From: Plasmodiophora brassicae
Taxonomy: Eukaryota > Endomyxa > Phytomyxea > Plasmodiophorida > Plasmodiophoridae
DNA: 64,000 nucleotides
Direction: 5' to 3'
Assembly: GCA_039704465.1 (NCBI GenBank)
Contig: JASFAU010000004.1
Span: 434,001 to 498,000, forward strand
The notes under the pieces: model-generated
Databases searched by the model: none
What the model saw: only the letters and a program-made list of their open reading frames with translations
Told to the model about the DNA's origin: nothing
Made by a program: the position numbers and the translations under genes
In this document: piece by piece, positions 12,850 to 23,292 of the stretch
Layout: the number at the start of each line of letters is the position of its first letter
Numbering within the stretch: position 1 is the first letter of the stretch

Positions 12850-13847
12850 TCAGCGTTGCCGGTTCTGGTCGGACTGGCGCTGAAGCGCAGACAGGAGCGC
12901 ATCGACACCGACATCCTGGTCCGCAGGCAGACCGAGCTGCTGGAGCAGGGCCTGACCCTGGCCGCTGTTGATCGCTGCCGTTAGACGATTCAGCGTCTGC
13001 TGCAGCTGTGGGCTGCGAAGTTGCTGTTCCAGGGCCTCGCGGGAGCGTTGCCCCTCGGGGAGGTCGGGCAGGACAGCGGCGACCAGGTCGGGATGGCGCT
13101 GAAGCAACGGGATGACGTGATCGGGGTTCAGAACGGCACCCAGCGACTGAACCGGTGCGGGCCGCTGAGGCACCGCTGTTGCCCCTGGCGCTTGCACCTG
13201 TCCGGTCAGCATGGCCAGCAACTGGTTCTGATCGAGGGTGCCAGGTGCAGGGCGGGCGCCACCCGTCAAGGGCGTTCGCCCCGACAGGTACCCATTCATC
13301 TGTTCGATTAACGATGCGTCGTGGTCTGCCTTCGGCTCCTGTAGCCAATACAAACGACGGCGCGAACGGTCACCGGCGAACTCCACCATCAGAACGCGCC
13401 CTGTATCCAGGACGTCCATTAGTAACAGTTGAGCAATGTCACAGTTAAAATACCGTCGGTGCATTCGGGGATTAACTCGACAGTGGCTTCGTTCGGCAGC
13501 ACGATGTAATCCTCCTATACGTCAAATATTCAACGATGTGCCCAGTAGTAGGGCAGCCGCGGAAACACCCTGCATACCTGGACTTCACCAGATGGGCGCA
13601 GTTGCCACTGGACATGCAGCAGACCGTCACGCTCTGAACCGGCAACGTCAGCGGATATTGTTGGGCGAACGCACATCCACTGACCGAGGAACACAAGTTT
13701 GCCCTTGCGTGCATCGGCGGTCACCGCTGTGCCAGACTGGCTCAAGGTGCCGGCACGGCACGACATGAGCCCGTCAGACGCAGCAGCACCGCCAGCGGCA
13801 CTGCCCGCCTGACTTGTCAACCCGGCCAGCAATCGCTCGAGGTCCAT
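12850..13847 (-). CDS. ADRM1: 26S proteasome ubiquitin receptor Rpn13/ADRM1
   Basis: Four exons, 13847-13685, 13633-13578, 13514-13454 and 13400-12850, encode 276 residues. The N-terminal Pru domain reads MSCRAGTLSQSG, ADARKGKLVFLERDG, then VELIPECTDGRVLMVEF and RLYWLQEPKADHD, matching the ubiquitin- and Rpn2-binding pleckstrin-like fold. A Gly/Gln/Pro linker follows, then a C-terminal DEUBAD domain (LNPDHVIPLLQRHPDL ... LRSPQLQQTLNRLTAAI) that recruits and activates the deubiquitinase UCH37. The protein is shorter than human ADRM1 (407) because the Ser/Gly linker is reduced. Splice choices are fixed by alignment to the Pru strands. Secure. Confidence 0.93.
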
Positions 13848-14048
13848 CGCGACCCCGCCTGGCCGTTCCGAAAATGCGACCGCCGACAGCGACGACAACA
13901 AAAACGACCGCTGACATTAATTTTGTAAAAAAATGACCACAGCGAACGTCGACACGCCGGCGGCATGGGGGGCCTGACCTACTGGCGACACTGGATTGGA
14001 GAGGATTGTATTGGGCGAGAATATTGTCGCAGCCAGACGACAGGCCGG

Positions 14049-15475
14049 TCAGTCCTTGTCGAAACCCGACCATTGCTGGTCGTCTATCGATGTCGCTGGC
14101 GGGAGTTCGAGAACGTCGTCACTGAAGTTGGTCGTATCGAACGGATCGACCAGACGCGGCTTGTATGGCGCTGACATGACGCATGCTGACAGAGCTTCCC
14201 AGTTGAAGCCGACAAAGTTTGTCGAATGGTTTGTCACAAACCATTCATGGGACTTGATCCCGTTAAGACCTATGGAGACATACAATCAGTTAGGCCTGCG
14301 TTGCACGGTCTAGCCAGACGATCTTACTCAGGCGCTCCTCAGGGTTGTGCCTCAGAAGACCTCGGACAAGGTCGTATGCGCCGGGTGGAAGGCTCCGTGG
14401 CACCTGGATCTCATCTTCCGCGGTGGTCAGGATTTTGCGAAAGACTGCCATCTTCCACTCGTTGGCGTCTGCGTAGTCTCGCCCGTCGGTGCGAAACGGT
14501 GACCCGGACTCGAACAGGTCGCATATGAATATGCCGAGCGACCACCAATCCGCTGCACCCGTATATCCGTCTCGCGGCGCCGACAAGCCCAGACTAGGGA
14601 AGTCGCGGTGAGTCGCAATGACCTGATAGCAGAAAAAGGTCATGTGAGGAACGCATGGGTCGCAACGGCGGGCAAGGCGGATACCTCTGGAGCACAGAAT
14701 TCAGTTGTCCCTTGGAACACCCTGGCGTTAACCCCCGGCTGCCAGGTTGTGGAAGTCGCCCAGTCGACGAGTCGTACGTACCCGTTTTCGTCGAGAACCA
14801 CGTTTTCGGGTAATACGCTGCAATGAATGGCCCCCTTTCGATGAATGTCTTCCAGGATTAGCGCTATCGACGCCACATAGAACTTGAGCATTTCCTCTGT
14901 GGGCTTCGTGCCTCGGGTCTGAATTGGATTTCCAGGCATCAGGATACGTGAACAGCAGTACATGAACAAAAATATGTACAATTGTAAACAGGTCGCCACC
15001 AGGAACATACTCCATCACGATGTACGCGTAATTGTCATCGTGCATCGCACAGTACGCCTCAACCACCCCGGGTGTGTCTCGTACAACGTCCAGCAGAGCG
15101 TCACGTTCGAGCCGGGCACGGAGGGACATTTTCTGTTTGGAATACTACACAGAGCAGCGAGGTCAGCAGTCCGACATTACCGATGCCTACTCGAGCCTGC
15201 GTACTTTCTTCATCGCGTACGGACGCTTGTTCGTCTTGTGCTTCACCAGGTAGACCATGGTTTTGTCCTTGGTGCCACCGATGGCTTTGATTAGTTCGAA
15301 ATCATCCACCTTGCACGGCTTGGGCGGCGGCTCGCCCCGCGACGCAGCGACGGCCTGCACATGGACAGTCAGCCGTGATCCATGCCAGCCGGCACCATGC
15401 GGGTTGCCTTACGAGCACGGCCACGAAGACGGCAATGACGGCAAAGGCGTAGTTGATGTTGGATCCGGCTAACAT
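14049..15475 (-). CDS. Membrane-anchored AGC-family pseudokinase (PKA/PKG-like)
   Basis: Six exons (15475-15413, 15354-15205, 15132-14980, 14918-14685, 14622-14328, 14269-14049) give 371 residues. The N-terminus is a single membrane helix (NYAFAVIAVFVAVLAVAA). The kinase fold follows: VDDFELIKAIGG, MVYLVKHKTNKRPYAMKK (VAIK-like Lys present), VMEYVPGGDLF, CAPE for APE, DWWSLGIFICDLF and the AGC C-tail PYKPRLVDPFDTTNF ending SGFDKD. Catalytic residues are altered: the glycine loop is IGGTKDKTMV, HRDLKPEN is HCSVLPEN (catalytic Asp lost) and DFG is DWA. It is therefore expected to be a catalytically weak or dead kinase whose gene is still intact. The C-tail most resembles cGMP-dependent kinases, but no cyclic-nucleotide domains are seen. 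Confidence 0.85.
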
Positions 15476-15724
15476 CGCGTCCCGTCGTGAATCACAAATG
15501 ACGATGCCGTCCGCCCAGAAGATTCCTACAGGCGGAGGCCGCCTGGTTGGTGCTTCACGCAACTACCGTACAGTCGGCGAGGGGTCCCGAAAATAAGACC
15601 GCGTGGTATACGCGGGGCACGCGATCTTAAAATATACATACATGAGGGCTGCTGCTCCGCTGGATGACTTTCTTGTACCCAGAGCACGCTGGAAGACGCC
15701 TGCGCGCGCCCGTCATAGACCAGA
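15476..15724. other. Short intergenic region
   Basis: Lies between the pseudokinase start and the end of the second DYW-PPR gene, both on the minus strand. Presumed promoter of the pseudokinase; no other feature recognised. Confidence 0.5.
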
Positions 15725-17851
15725 TCACCAGAAATCCCCGCATGAGCATTGCCCCTGATGGAAATAGTGATGACGGCTCGAGTCGCGCACGTAGACGTCC
15801 CGGTCGTAGATGCTGGACGCTGCTTTGATAGCAACGTGGCAATCAGGGCAGACGCGTACGGTCTTAGCTAGGCGGATCTGGCCGCTGCCCGGGACGTTGT
15901 TCAGCGCGTACGCCAACGCAATGATCTCGCTGTGCAGAAACACGGACTGGCTGGACGGCGCGCCGGCCAGTACCGCCGGGTTCGTGTACCCGACGGCCAT
16001 CAGGCGCTGGACCAGGTCGGCGTGTTGGTCGACCAGAACCTCGTCACCGTGAAACCGCTCGTCATTTGAAAAGTAGTACGAGCAACAGGTTGCCTGCTGC
16101 ACCGATGTTCGCCCTGGATCGATGAGCAGCCCCTGGCGTTCCATGTCCAGTCGCAGGCGCCTGTACTCGTCGACGTTCCCTGCAGTGGCGTGCATGTGCA
16201 GCAGCCAAACATAGGCAGACGCTAAGGAATGCGCAGGGACATGGGGCAGCTGGCGAATCGTGGAAAGCGCACGCTCCGCTCTAGGTAGGTCGTTGTGCGT
16301 ACGACATCCCGCCAGCACATACGACCAGGACATGACGGAAGTCATCGTCGATGACGCCGATGACCTGACGGCCGCTTCCTCGGCGTCGTCCAACTTGCCG
16401 GCATTGGCGTACAGATCGGCTAGCGTCGACCCAGACAGGTCGTCGGGCAACGAGATGTTCCAACGACGGGCAAAGTCGGACTGGAGGTCGGCAGCGCGCG
16501 CAACGTTGCCCGTCTGGCAGCACCCGACGAGGAGAGCGCTCAGCGTCCTGGACGTTGGCACCAGACGCGCTTCCGTCGTCAGCTTCTCGAACGTGGTCCG
16601 CGCTTGCTCGACTCTGGAGTGGTGCCCATACGCAGCGATCATCGAGTTGACCACGGGGACCGACGGCGTACGACCCGCGAACACGCGCTCGCCCGCGTCG
16701 ATATCGCCGCAACGGTCGTAGGCGCAGATCAGGGCGCCGACAACGATATCATTCTGCAGCATATCGTCATCATGGGCGTACCGGTGGAGGGTCTGGACCA
16801 GGGCGATCTCGAAGCAACGGCCGCAGGATGCGATCAGCTCGGTCAGCACAGGCGCAGTCACTGCGATGCCCCGTTCCTTCATCGCGGTGAACAACGCGAA
16901 CGCCTTGAACACGCGATTCGCTCTCGTCAGCGCGGACAGAACGTGCGTGTAGATCGGCATCGATACAGGTATGCCTTGCGATTCCAGGCGGTCCAGCGCG
17001 TTGACGGCGAGATCGAATCGCTGATGAACGAGCAGGGCCTTCACCAAATTCGCCAACGACGCCTGGTTGCCGTGCAGCGGTATCCGATTCGACTGCACCA
17101 TGTGCAGCAGGCGTTGAGCGACGACGGCGCCCGATCGGTGCCCAGTGCTTTCGGCACAGAGGGCGGCGAACAGGGACAGCAGCCGATCGCTGAACTCGAC
17201 GTTGCGGTTGACGGCTTCGTCGACGAGGAACAGCGCCGCCGTGGGGTTGTTCGCGATCCTGCACAGGTTCGCGACGCCAAAGATAACGTTGTGGGATCGC
17301 GGGCCGCACGTCGCGAACCGGTTGAGCGCGTCCCGCATGAGCGCCTGCGGCGCACGCTGACACGCAGCGATGAACGTGCAGAACAGCTGGTCGCAGATGG
17401 CGACCCCATGCTCGACCGCCCTGTCCAGCACGTCCGGCGCCTTCTCGGGAGCATGCCGCCTACAGAACGACATCATGGCCTGGAAGAATCGGACGTTGGC
17501 CCGTAGGCCGGTGTTGATCGCCGTCTGGAACACGTGCCAGGCGCGATCCGCGTCGGTGACTTGCTGGAACACGAGGACGGCACGGACGGCAGTAGGACGA
17601 CGGCAGAATTCCGCATAGGCCAGGCAGGGCTTCACTGACGCCGACGTCGTCGCTGCATGGCCACCCGCCGACGACGTCGCTGCCGTCGTCAGCGCACCAT
17701 GGCAACGCGCGACAACGGCTGCAGCCCAACGACGCATTCCGAGTTGTGACCTGTGCCCACGCCAGGGGTGCAACGGCATCGGCGAGCCCGCTGCACTGCG
17801 CCGCAAGTTGGTCCGCCTCGCCGCGGCTCTACGACCCGCTGACCGCGTCAT
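15725..17851 (-). CDS. Organellar PPR protein with C-terminal DYW deaminase domain (copy 2)
   Basis: A single open frame of 708 residues from the furthest ATG (17851); an internal ATG at 17737 (MRRWAAAVVARCHGAL) also gives a good mitochondrial presequence. PPR pairs occupy most of the protein. The DYW domain is complete: HSEIIALAYAL, CPDCH, YDRDVYVRD, HHYFHQGQCSC and the terminal DFW instead of DYW. HxE and CxxC zinc ligands are intact, so C-to-U editing activity is plausible. It aligns colinearly with the PPR protein at 5818-8346 through the whole PPR tract (for example AQRLLHMVQSNRI versus AQRLLDRVRARRI) but lacks that protein's poly-Asp insertion. Intron-less like its paralogue. Confidence 0.93.
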   Translation of the reverse strand: MTRSAGRRAAARRTNLRRSAAGSPMPLHPWRGHRSQLGMRRWAAAVVARCHGALTTAATSSAGGHAATTSASVKPCLAYAEFCRRPTAVRAVLVFQQVTDADRAWHVFQTAINTGLRANVRFFQAMMSFCRRHAPEKAPDVLDRAVEHGVAICDQLFCTFIAACQRAPQALMRDALNRFATCGPRSHNVIFGVANLCRIANNPTAALFLVDEAVNRNVEFSDRLLSLFAALCAESTGHRSGAVVAQRLLHMVQSNRIPLHGNQASLANLVKALLVHQRFDLAVNALDRLESQGIPVSMPIYTHVLSALTRANRVFKAFALFTAMKERGIAVTAPVLTELIASCGRCFEIALVQTLHRYAHDDDMLQNDIVVGALICAYDRCGDIDAGERVFAGRTPSVPVVNSMIAAYGHHSRVEQARTTFEKLTTEARLVPTSRTLSALLVGCCQTGNVARAADLQSDFARRWNISLPDDLSGSTLADLYANAGKLDDAEEAAVRSSASSTMTSVMSWSYVLAGCRTHNDLPRAERALSTIRQLPHVPAHSLASAYVWLLHMHATAGNVDEYRRLRLDMERQGLLIDPGRTSVQQATCCSYYFSNDERFHGDEVLVDQHADLVQRLMAVGYTNPAVLAGAPSSQSVFLHSEIIALAYALNNVPGSGQIRLAKTVRVCPDCHVAIKAASSIYDRDVYVRDSSRHHYFHQGQCSCGDFW

Positions 17852-18308
17852 CACTGCACAGCTCACACGCTCAGGGTGCTGCTGAAACGCAGGGCGAAGG
17901 GAAACACACACGCATTGCCATGCGCACGCTGTATGTATGAGCTCGAAGTGTATCCGCGATCTGAAACGCCGAAGAGCTGTGCGCTAACCATGGTTTCTGG
18001 AGCACGGCGACCGCCGGGGTTGCCTGTGAACCCAAATTGGTTCGCCAGTTGCTGCTTTTGCGGATCAGCAACGCCCTCTGGACGCAACGAAGCGTCGGCG
18101 ATGCGAACGAGGGCTGAGGCCGTGTACGTCAAAAATAGGTACGGTAGGCCAACTGCGAGTGCGGAATGCCGACGCGGTCCGTACCTGCTCGATGCTGTCT
18201 CATGGCTGCCTGCAGCCGCGGCGAGCAGTTCTATTTTCAGAACGAGGGCCCCTGATCTGTGATCACTGGTGTTCCGACCGGCGTCCTCGTCCTCGCTGGG
18301 CTGGAGGC
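17852..18308. other. Divergent promoter region with an open minus-strand frame lacking ATG
   Basis: Lies between the diverging starts of DYW-PPR copy 2 and the membrane protein at 18309. The minus strand is open over about 130 codons here (with a hydrophobic AVGLPYLFLTYTASALV stretch), but I find no in-frame ATG. Probably regulatory sequence; a small unrecognised gene cannot be excluded. Confidence 0.4.
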
Positions 18309-19319
18309 ATGGCCGAGATGGTCAACGTGCGGGTGGCATCTGGCGGTACGGTAACGCCGCGGCCGGTCAAGTGGTACCGTCGCCCGATGGGCCTTGCGGT
18401 GCTGGTCGTTCTTGCTGTCGCTGTTTCGCTATTGTTCTACGTCCTCCTGTCACCGCGCCCAGGGAACGCCTACCTTCGGTTCTCCAGGAGGTCGCCGGGC
18501 AAGTTTGATGTGCTCCTCCCCGACAAGGATCCTATCACGGTCCACGTAACCACCGAACCGAAACATGCCTATTTGAAGTTCTTGCTTCCTGATACCAAAG
18601 ATGGTCCCGATGTCTGGTTCCGAGTTGGGGATCGCGAACTCGTGGAATCGCTCCCGTTTCGCGTTAACCTTCAGTCCGGTCGCGCCCAGATGTCCGGCAA
18701 GATTGATGAAGGCACCCGTGATGAGGGCTTTGTGAATGTTTTCGTGATGGACCGCGCCGACAGGGAACTGAACACCTGGCAGATCAAGCACGCGATACAG
18801 AGCAATGAACATCTGGCTTTCGTATTCCGATCGCTATCCTATGTTCTATCCGACCCAGACAAGCATCGCGCTCTGTTCTCGTCGTCCTGGTCGAAATCTC
18901 CCTCGCTGCCCAAGGCGCTCACGTTCACAACGTACTGGTTCTCTGCCGGTGGTACCGTTCGCGACGCGTCCGGAAACAACGTGGCGCATGTTGAGAAGCG
19001 GGACGACGAGCTGCGACTTATATCCAACGTCGACGGCCGCCCCCGCGCTCTCTTGAAGCGCTCAAGCGTCGGTGACGTCTTTGCCTACCGAGACTCCGGC
19101 AACCTCGGGGCGCCGCTCTTCTTTGTCAACCTGAAACGAATGTCTGATATATCGGCGGTGCCGTGGTGGTGGTGGTGCACCGTGACCAAACCGAAAGGGG
19201 CCGTCGTCTGGGAGGCGGACGTGCGGAGCGTGCTCCAATCGAAGCATGTCCCGGACATCGCCGCCGTCCCTCGCGACCTGGCCGTCCTCATCAAAGCGAT
19301 CCTTCACACGCCCTTCTGA
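18309..19319 (+). CDS. Unknown type II single-pass membrane protein
   Basis: An intron-less gene of 336 residues starting MAEMVNVRVASGG. A short basic cytosolic tail (KWYRRP) precedes one transmembrane helix at about residues 28-48 (LAVLVVLAVAVSLLFYVLL), followed by a roughly 290-residue lumenal or extracellular domain of mixed beta character with a WWWW motif near the C-terminus. I do not recognise the family. Repeated phrases of the LRLISNVDG / FAYRDSG type suggest a beta-rich fold, possibly a tubby/LURP-like barrel, but that is speculation. Divergently arranged with DYW-PPR copy 2. Confidence 0.75.
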   Translation: MAEMVNVRVASGGTVTPRPVKWYRRPMGLAVLVVLAVAVSLLFYVLLSPRPGNAYLRFSRRSPGKFDVLLPDKDPITVHVTTEPKHAYLKFLLPDTKDGPDVWFRVGDRELVESLPFRVNLQSGRAQMSGKIDEGTRDEGFVNVFVMDRADRELNTWQIKHAIQSNEHLAFVFRSLSYVLSDPDKHRALFSSSWSKSPSLPKALTFTTYWFSAGGTVRDASGNNVAHVEKRDDELRLISNVDGRPRALLKRSSVGDVFAYRDSGNLGAPLFFVNLKRMSDISAVPWWWWCTVTKPKGAVVWEADVRSVLQSKHVPDIAAVPRDLAVLIKAILHTPF

Positions 19320-19625
19320 CCCGGTGACCCCCAAATACACTTGTCATATCGTCGTCCCAGGTACAGCGCGTCGCAGTGTCCATCGGAGCAGGTCCCGGTC
19401 GGCGCGGACCGCTGTGCCGGAATTAGGCGTGGTGGACACGGAGAATCGCGTCATTCCTGTCCGCAGCGTCGACGTTACCGGGTGCACGCACGCGTTGGGG
19501 GATGGTGCACTGCCCGTAGGGGTGCGACGACAGATCGTGCGTGACTGGGCGCGCGGGACTGCCCCGTCACACACACAGAGGCAGCCGCCGTACGTAGATT
19601 ATCGCTCGCCTCCCCCGCCCCCGGC
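19320..19625. other. Intergenic, presumed PIP5K promoter
   Basis: About 300 bp between two plus-strand genes. Only overlapping short frames without motifs are seen. Confidence 0.5.
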
Positions 19626-21401
19626 ATGGGTCGTCGATCCCGGGCCGTCGAGCTCGTCCTCGGCAATGTCATCGAGCATGCCGTGTCGGATCCGGCGGGC
19701 GCCACCGTGCCCAGCGCCCCTGACAAGGCGACGGCCGCGTCGGGGCGGGACATTATCGTGCATGAGGCGCGCGTCCCCCGGAGCGAGCACAGCAGCGCGA
19801 TGCCGACCATTGATGATTCGCACCCGCAGTTCGACACGTCGCGGGCGCTCATGCACGGCATCGCGCATTCGTTCATATCGGAACCGCCGGTCGCCGAGGC
19901 GAATGCCATCGACCAGGAACTGTCGTTTGGCAGCGAACGCGCATCGTCTGTCCACGAATCCAGTATCAGCCTGGGACGCATGCCGTCGTTCAATTCGTTC
20001 CGGCCGGATGCGGACGGGAGGATTACGCTGGATCATTTCCGTCAGGCCGTTACGCAACGACACGAAGTATGCTGTGGTCGTGGCGCATGCGCTGGATACC
20101 GCTCTGACTGTCGACCAGGTCCGCTATCGATCGTCGAACCTACAGTCCAGGCCAGACGACGTGGACGATAAGACGTCGCCAGCGCCGGCAAAGCCCGTCA
20201 AGTCAATCCGGTTCGGATTTAAGACTTACGTATGAGGTTTCCGCCCCTGGAATTCCCAGCACCGTGTTCTCATTGTGGCAACGTTGTCGGGCAGGCGGGG
20301 GAGGTGTTCGCAGCGCTTCGTGCGACGCTGGGCATAGCGACGTCGTCGTACGTGAGGTCGCTAGCGGGGGGCGAAGCGTTCCACGATTTTGTGTCCAATT
20401 CACAATCGGGAGCGTTCTTCTTCTTCACGACCGACGGCAAGTACATCATCAAGACCATGACGCATAACGAGTCGCTTTGGTTCCGGGATTTCCTGCCCGA
20501 CTACTTCCAGCATCTGCGGGACAATCCCAGATCCTTGCTCGTACGGGTCGTCGGCCTGTACAGGTTGAAGTTTAACGGTACCAGTCTGCGTTTCGTGTGT
20601 GGTTCATGCATTCAACAGCATTGACCGGTGCTCCCGCTTCGGCAGGTGGGCGTCACAACCTTCATTTCTACGTCATGCAGAACGTATTCGACAAGGATGC
20701 GTCGATCCCAATCCATGCCAGGTACGACCTGAAGGGGTCGACATTGGGCAGAGCTGCGAAATCCGGCGAAACTGTACTGAAAGACCTGGATTTCGAACAG
20801 CAACATGTCGTGCTACGGTGATTGAGTCGTTTGTGTCGGTCTCAACAACGAGCCTTAACGCGGTCTCTGCACTACAGACTCGGCGGCAACCGATCTGCAT
20901 TCCTTGCCCAGCTGCAGGTAGATGCCAATTTCCTCAGCCACGTTTCCCAGATGGATTATAGCCTGCTTCTGGGTGTTTACCACCGAGATCTCGACGAGAC
21001 CAACCCGTCCGACGAAGAGGTCCGTATCATGACATTGCGCGTTTTAACGAGAGCCTGATCTGCCCGCAGCTGCTTGCCAGGCTGCATTACACGGCTGAAG
21101 AAGCAGCGTCGCCGCCAGAGTTCGACTTTCGTGGCATTATATCTCGCGATGCGGCAGGGCGGATAACCGAGGTGTACTTTGTTGGGATCATCGACTACCT
21201 TCAAAAGTACAACTGGAAGAAGAAAACAGGCATGTGCGCGTATATCCCTTCGACGTTTTCATTGCGGCTGACGGTCCGTGGGCTGCTGCAGAGCATTTCT
21301 TCAAAGGGTTACGCTTCGACCGAAATAGCATTTCAGCCGTCAGCCCTCCCGACTACGCGAAACGGTTTATGTCCTTCATTGCGAAGCATGTTGTCGAGTA
21401 G
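19626..21401 (+). CDS. Phosphatidylinositol-4-phosphate 5-kinase
   Basis: Seven exons (19626-20066, 20119-20229, 20295-20577, 20646-20817, 20878-21019, 21070-21229, 21292-21401) sum to 472 residues. After an N-terminal 150-residue region containing an EF-hand-like DADGRITLDHF, the kinase shows FKTYAGEVFAALRATLGI, FFFTTDGKYIIKTM (ATP-binding Lys), LPDYFQHL, YDLKGSTLGR (catalytic Asp, DLKGS), MDYSLLLGV and, near the end, FVGIIDYLQKYNWKKK and the specificity-loop region SISAVSPPDYAKRFMSFI. PIP5K makes PI(4,5)P2 at the plasma membrane, controlling actin and endocytosis. The last intron (21230-21291) has a GC donor. Secure as a PIPK; type I assignment rests on the activation-loop-like segment HFFKGLRFDRNSISAV. 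Confidence 0.94.
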
Positions 21402-21682
21402 GGAGCGTGCCGCGCTGGACATGATCTACCTTGTTCATATATTTATTCCGTACTGACTGTACGAGCTCGTATCTATACACATACACTCCACAACAACAGT
21501 CTGATGCGCCGGCGCCAAGCAACGTGCAAGAATAATCTACCTATACGGCGTTCGCCAAACCTGTTGCGTAATCCACAGTTCCGTTCCGGATGTAACAGAG
21601 CTTTGGAGGACGACTGACAGAACAATCCGAGTGCACAACATCGTGGAAACGATGTATTGTCTTGCAGATGGGTCACACGAGC
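21402..21682. other. Convergent intergenic region
   Basis: Lies between the 3' ends of PIP5K (+) and farnesyl diphosphate synthase (-). AT-richer than surroundings; no gene seen. Confidence 0.6.
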
Positions 21683-22960
21683 TCACCTGGAGCGCTTGTG
21701 GATGAGGTTCAGCGCACACTGAAACGCGACAGGTGGGACAATGCTCTTGTTGGCCTCGATCAAGTCGGCGATTCGCGCGTGCGAGTCAACCTCGTATTCC
21801 GCGAATAGCGCAGGCAAGCCGAGGTCATTGTAGACCTTCTTCACTCGAGCGATCGACTCTTTGTCGTCCACGCCGAGATTCGTTTCAATGATCTGGCGCT
21901 GGCTTGGCGAACATCTTTCCAAAGCATTAACGAGCAGCCACGTGCACTTGTGGTCCTGGATGTCGGTCCCGATTTTCCCGATCACTTCCGGATCACCAAA
22001 GCAGTCGAGGAAATCATCCTGCGCCTGAAACTTCTCGCCCAGCATCATCGAGATCTCTTCAGCAACGCGCAATTGCTCGGGAGCATCAAATCCTGATAGG
22101 ATCATGCTGCACGCAATTGGCACATAGAACGAGTAGTACGACGTCTTGTACTTGACAATCTTGTTGAGCGTATCCCTGGAGAACCGTTTCAATACATCAG
22201 GACCTTTGGCGCCCTGTGGCTGCGATAGCAAATCCATCAGCTGCCCAATCTCTGTCTGGAACGTCGTGTCCCGGAACAGGTCCATGAACGTGACGTACTG
22301 ATCACGATCTGCCGCGAACTCCGCCTGTATGCGGATCATAGCTTAGCGACAAGAGCCTGTCCAGGCTGGGCGTATCCATACCTTGATGAGCCAGAAGACA
22401 AACGATTCCAAGATGAGTGCGTCATTGACAGCATCCATCTTGACGTCGTCCCTCTTGTACCAGCAGGGCTGGTCACGACGCGTAACAGATCCGTCCATGA
22501 CGTCATCAGCCACGAGGAATGACGCTTGCAGGATCTCAATACACCACCCAAGGATAATGGCTGGGCCCGGCACAAACGGAATCCCGCGATACGCGCACAG
22601 GTCTCTGGTGTTGGCGACCAGGACAATCGCGCGATTGCACTTCCCACCCAGGATGGTGTACCGCGACATGGCGCGCAGGCGCTCCACAAACGACGACTGG
22701 ATTTTGAAATCACCCGCGATATGCGCTAGGAACGCTTCGAGGATCGGGTCGAACGCGCCCGCGAACGCCGAACTCAACTCGGATGGGGCCGACCAATCCA
22801 CACCGGGCGCGAACAACTGCTCACGTGACGACAACGCCTTCGTCGTCACTGTTCGAACGGCCTTCGGGCGCCGCCGCAGCGCCATGATCGCCCAGGCGAC
22901 GGCCGCCCCCGACAGGGCGCTGCTCGCCGCCAGCATCGCCGTGCACCCACCGACTCGCAT
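21683..22960 (-). CDS. FDPS: Farnesyl diphosphate synthase with N-terminal membrane anchor
   Basis: Two exons, 22960-22382 and 22324-21683, encode 406 residues. Both aspartate-rich motifs are present: DDVMD (first, with SFLVADDVMDGSVTRRDQPCW) and DDFLD (second, KFQAQDDFLDCFGDPEVIGK). The Lys/Arg-binding LGGKCNR and the FQTEIGQ and YKTSYYSFY elements are also present. The enzyme condenses DMAPP/GPP with IPP to FPP for sterol and prenylation pathways. The C-terminus ends HKRSR, close to the usual basic tail. Unusually, the first 35 residues include a hydrophobic helix (ALSGAAVAWAIMAL) followed by RRR, predicting an anchored or organelle-targeted form rather than the usual soluble cytosolic enzyme. 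Secure. Confidence 0.95.
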
Positions 22961-23292
22961 CCCAAAAACAAAATGAGGTCGAGCTGCAGCAACCTGGACT
23001 CAAGCGCCGGCGGATCCTGTCAAACCTGTCATGCGACTCGGGAGAGAACTGGCGCAAAAACCCGCCTATAATGACCGGCGCCCGCTGGCTCTGTATGTAG
23101 GACACGCGCGTCGCGCACTCTGCAACGGGCAGTGCGGGCCGGAAATAGGGTTGCCTGTGACTCCGACTGACGGCACGCTCTGGGTGCTTCTGGAGCTGCC
23201 ACCAATCGAATATTCTGGAAAATGGATGCGGGTAACCTGGTGAGCCGCCCGTCGCCTGTGGGCGGTCATTTGGCCGCGAGCGACCTCGAAAC

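Noticed and set aside
16604..17506. Plus-strand 300-codon frame
   Set aside because: Antisense of DYW-PPR copy 2; no homology and unusual composition.
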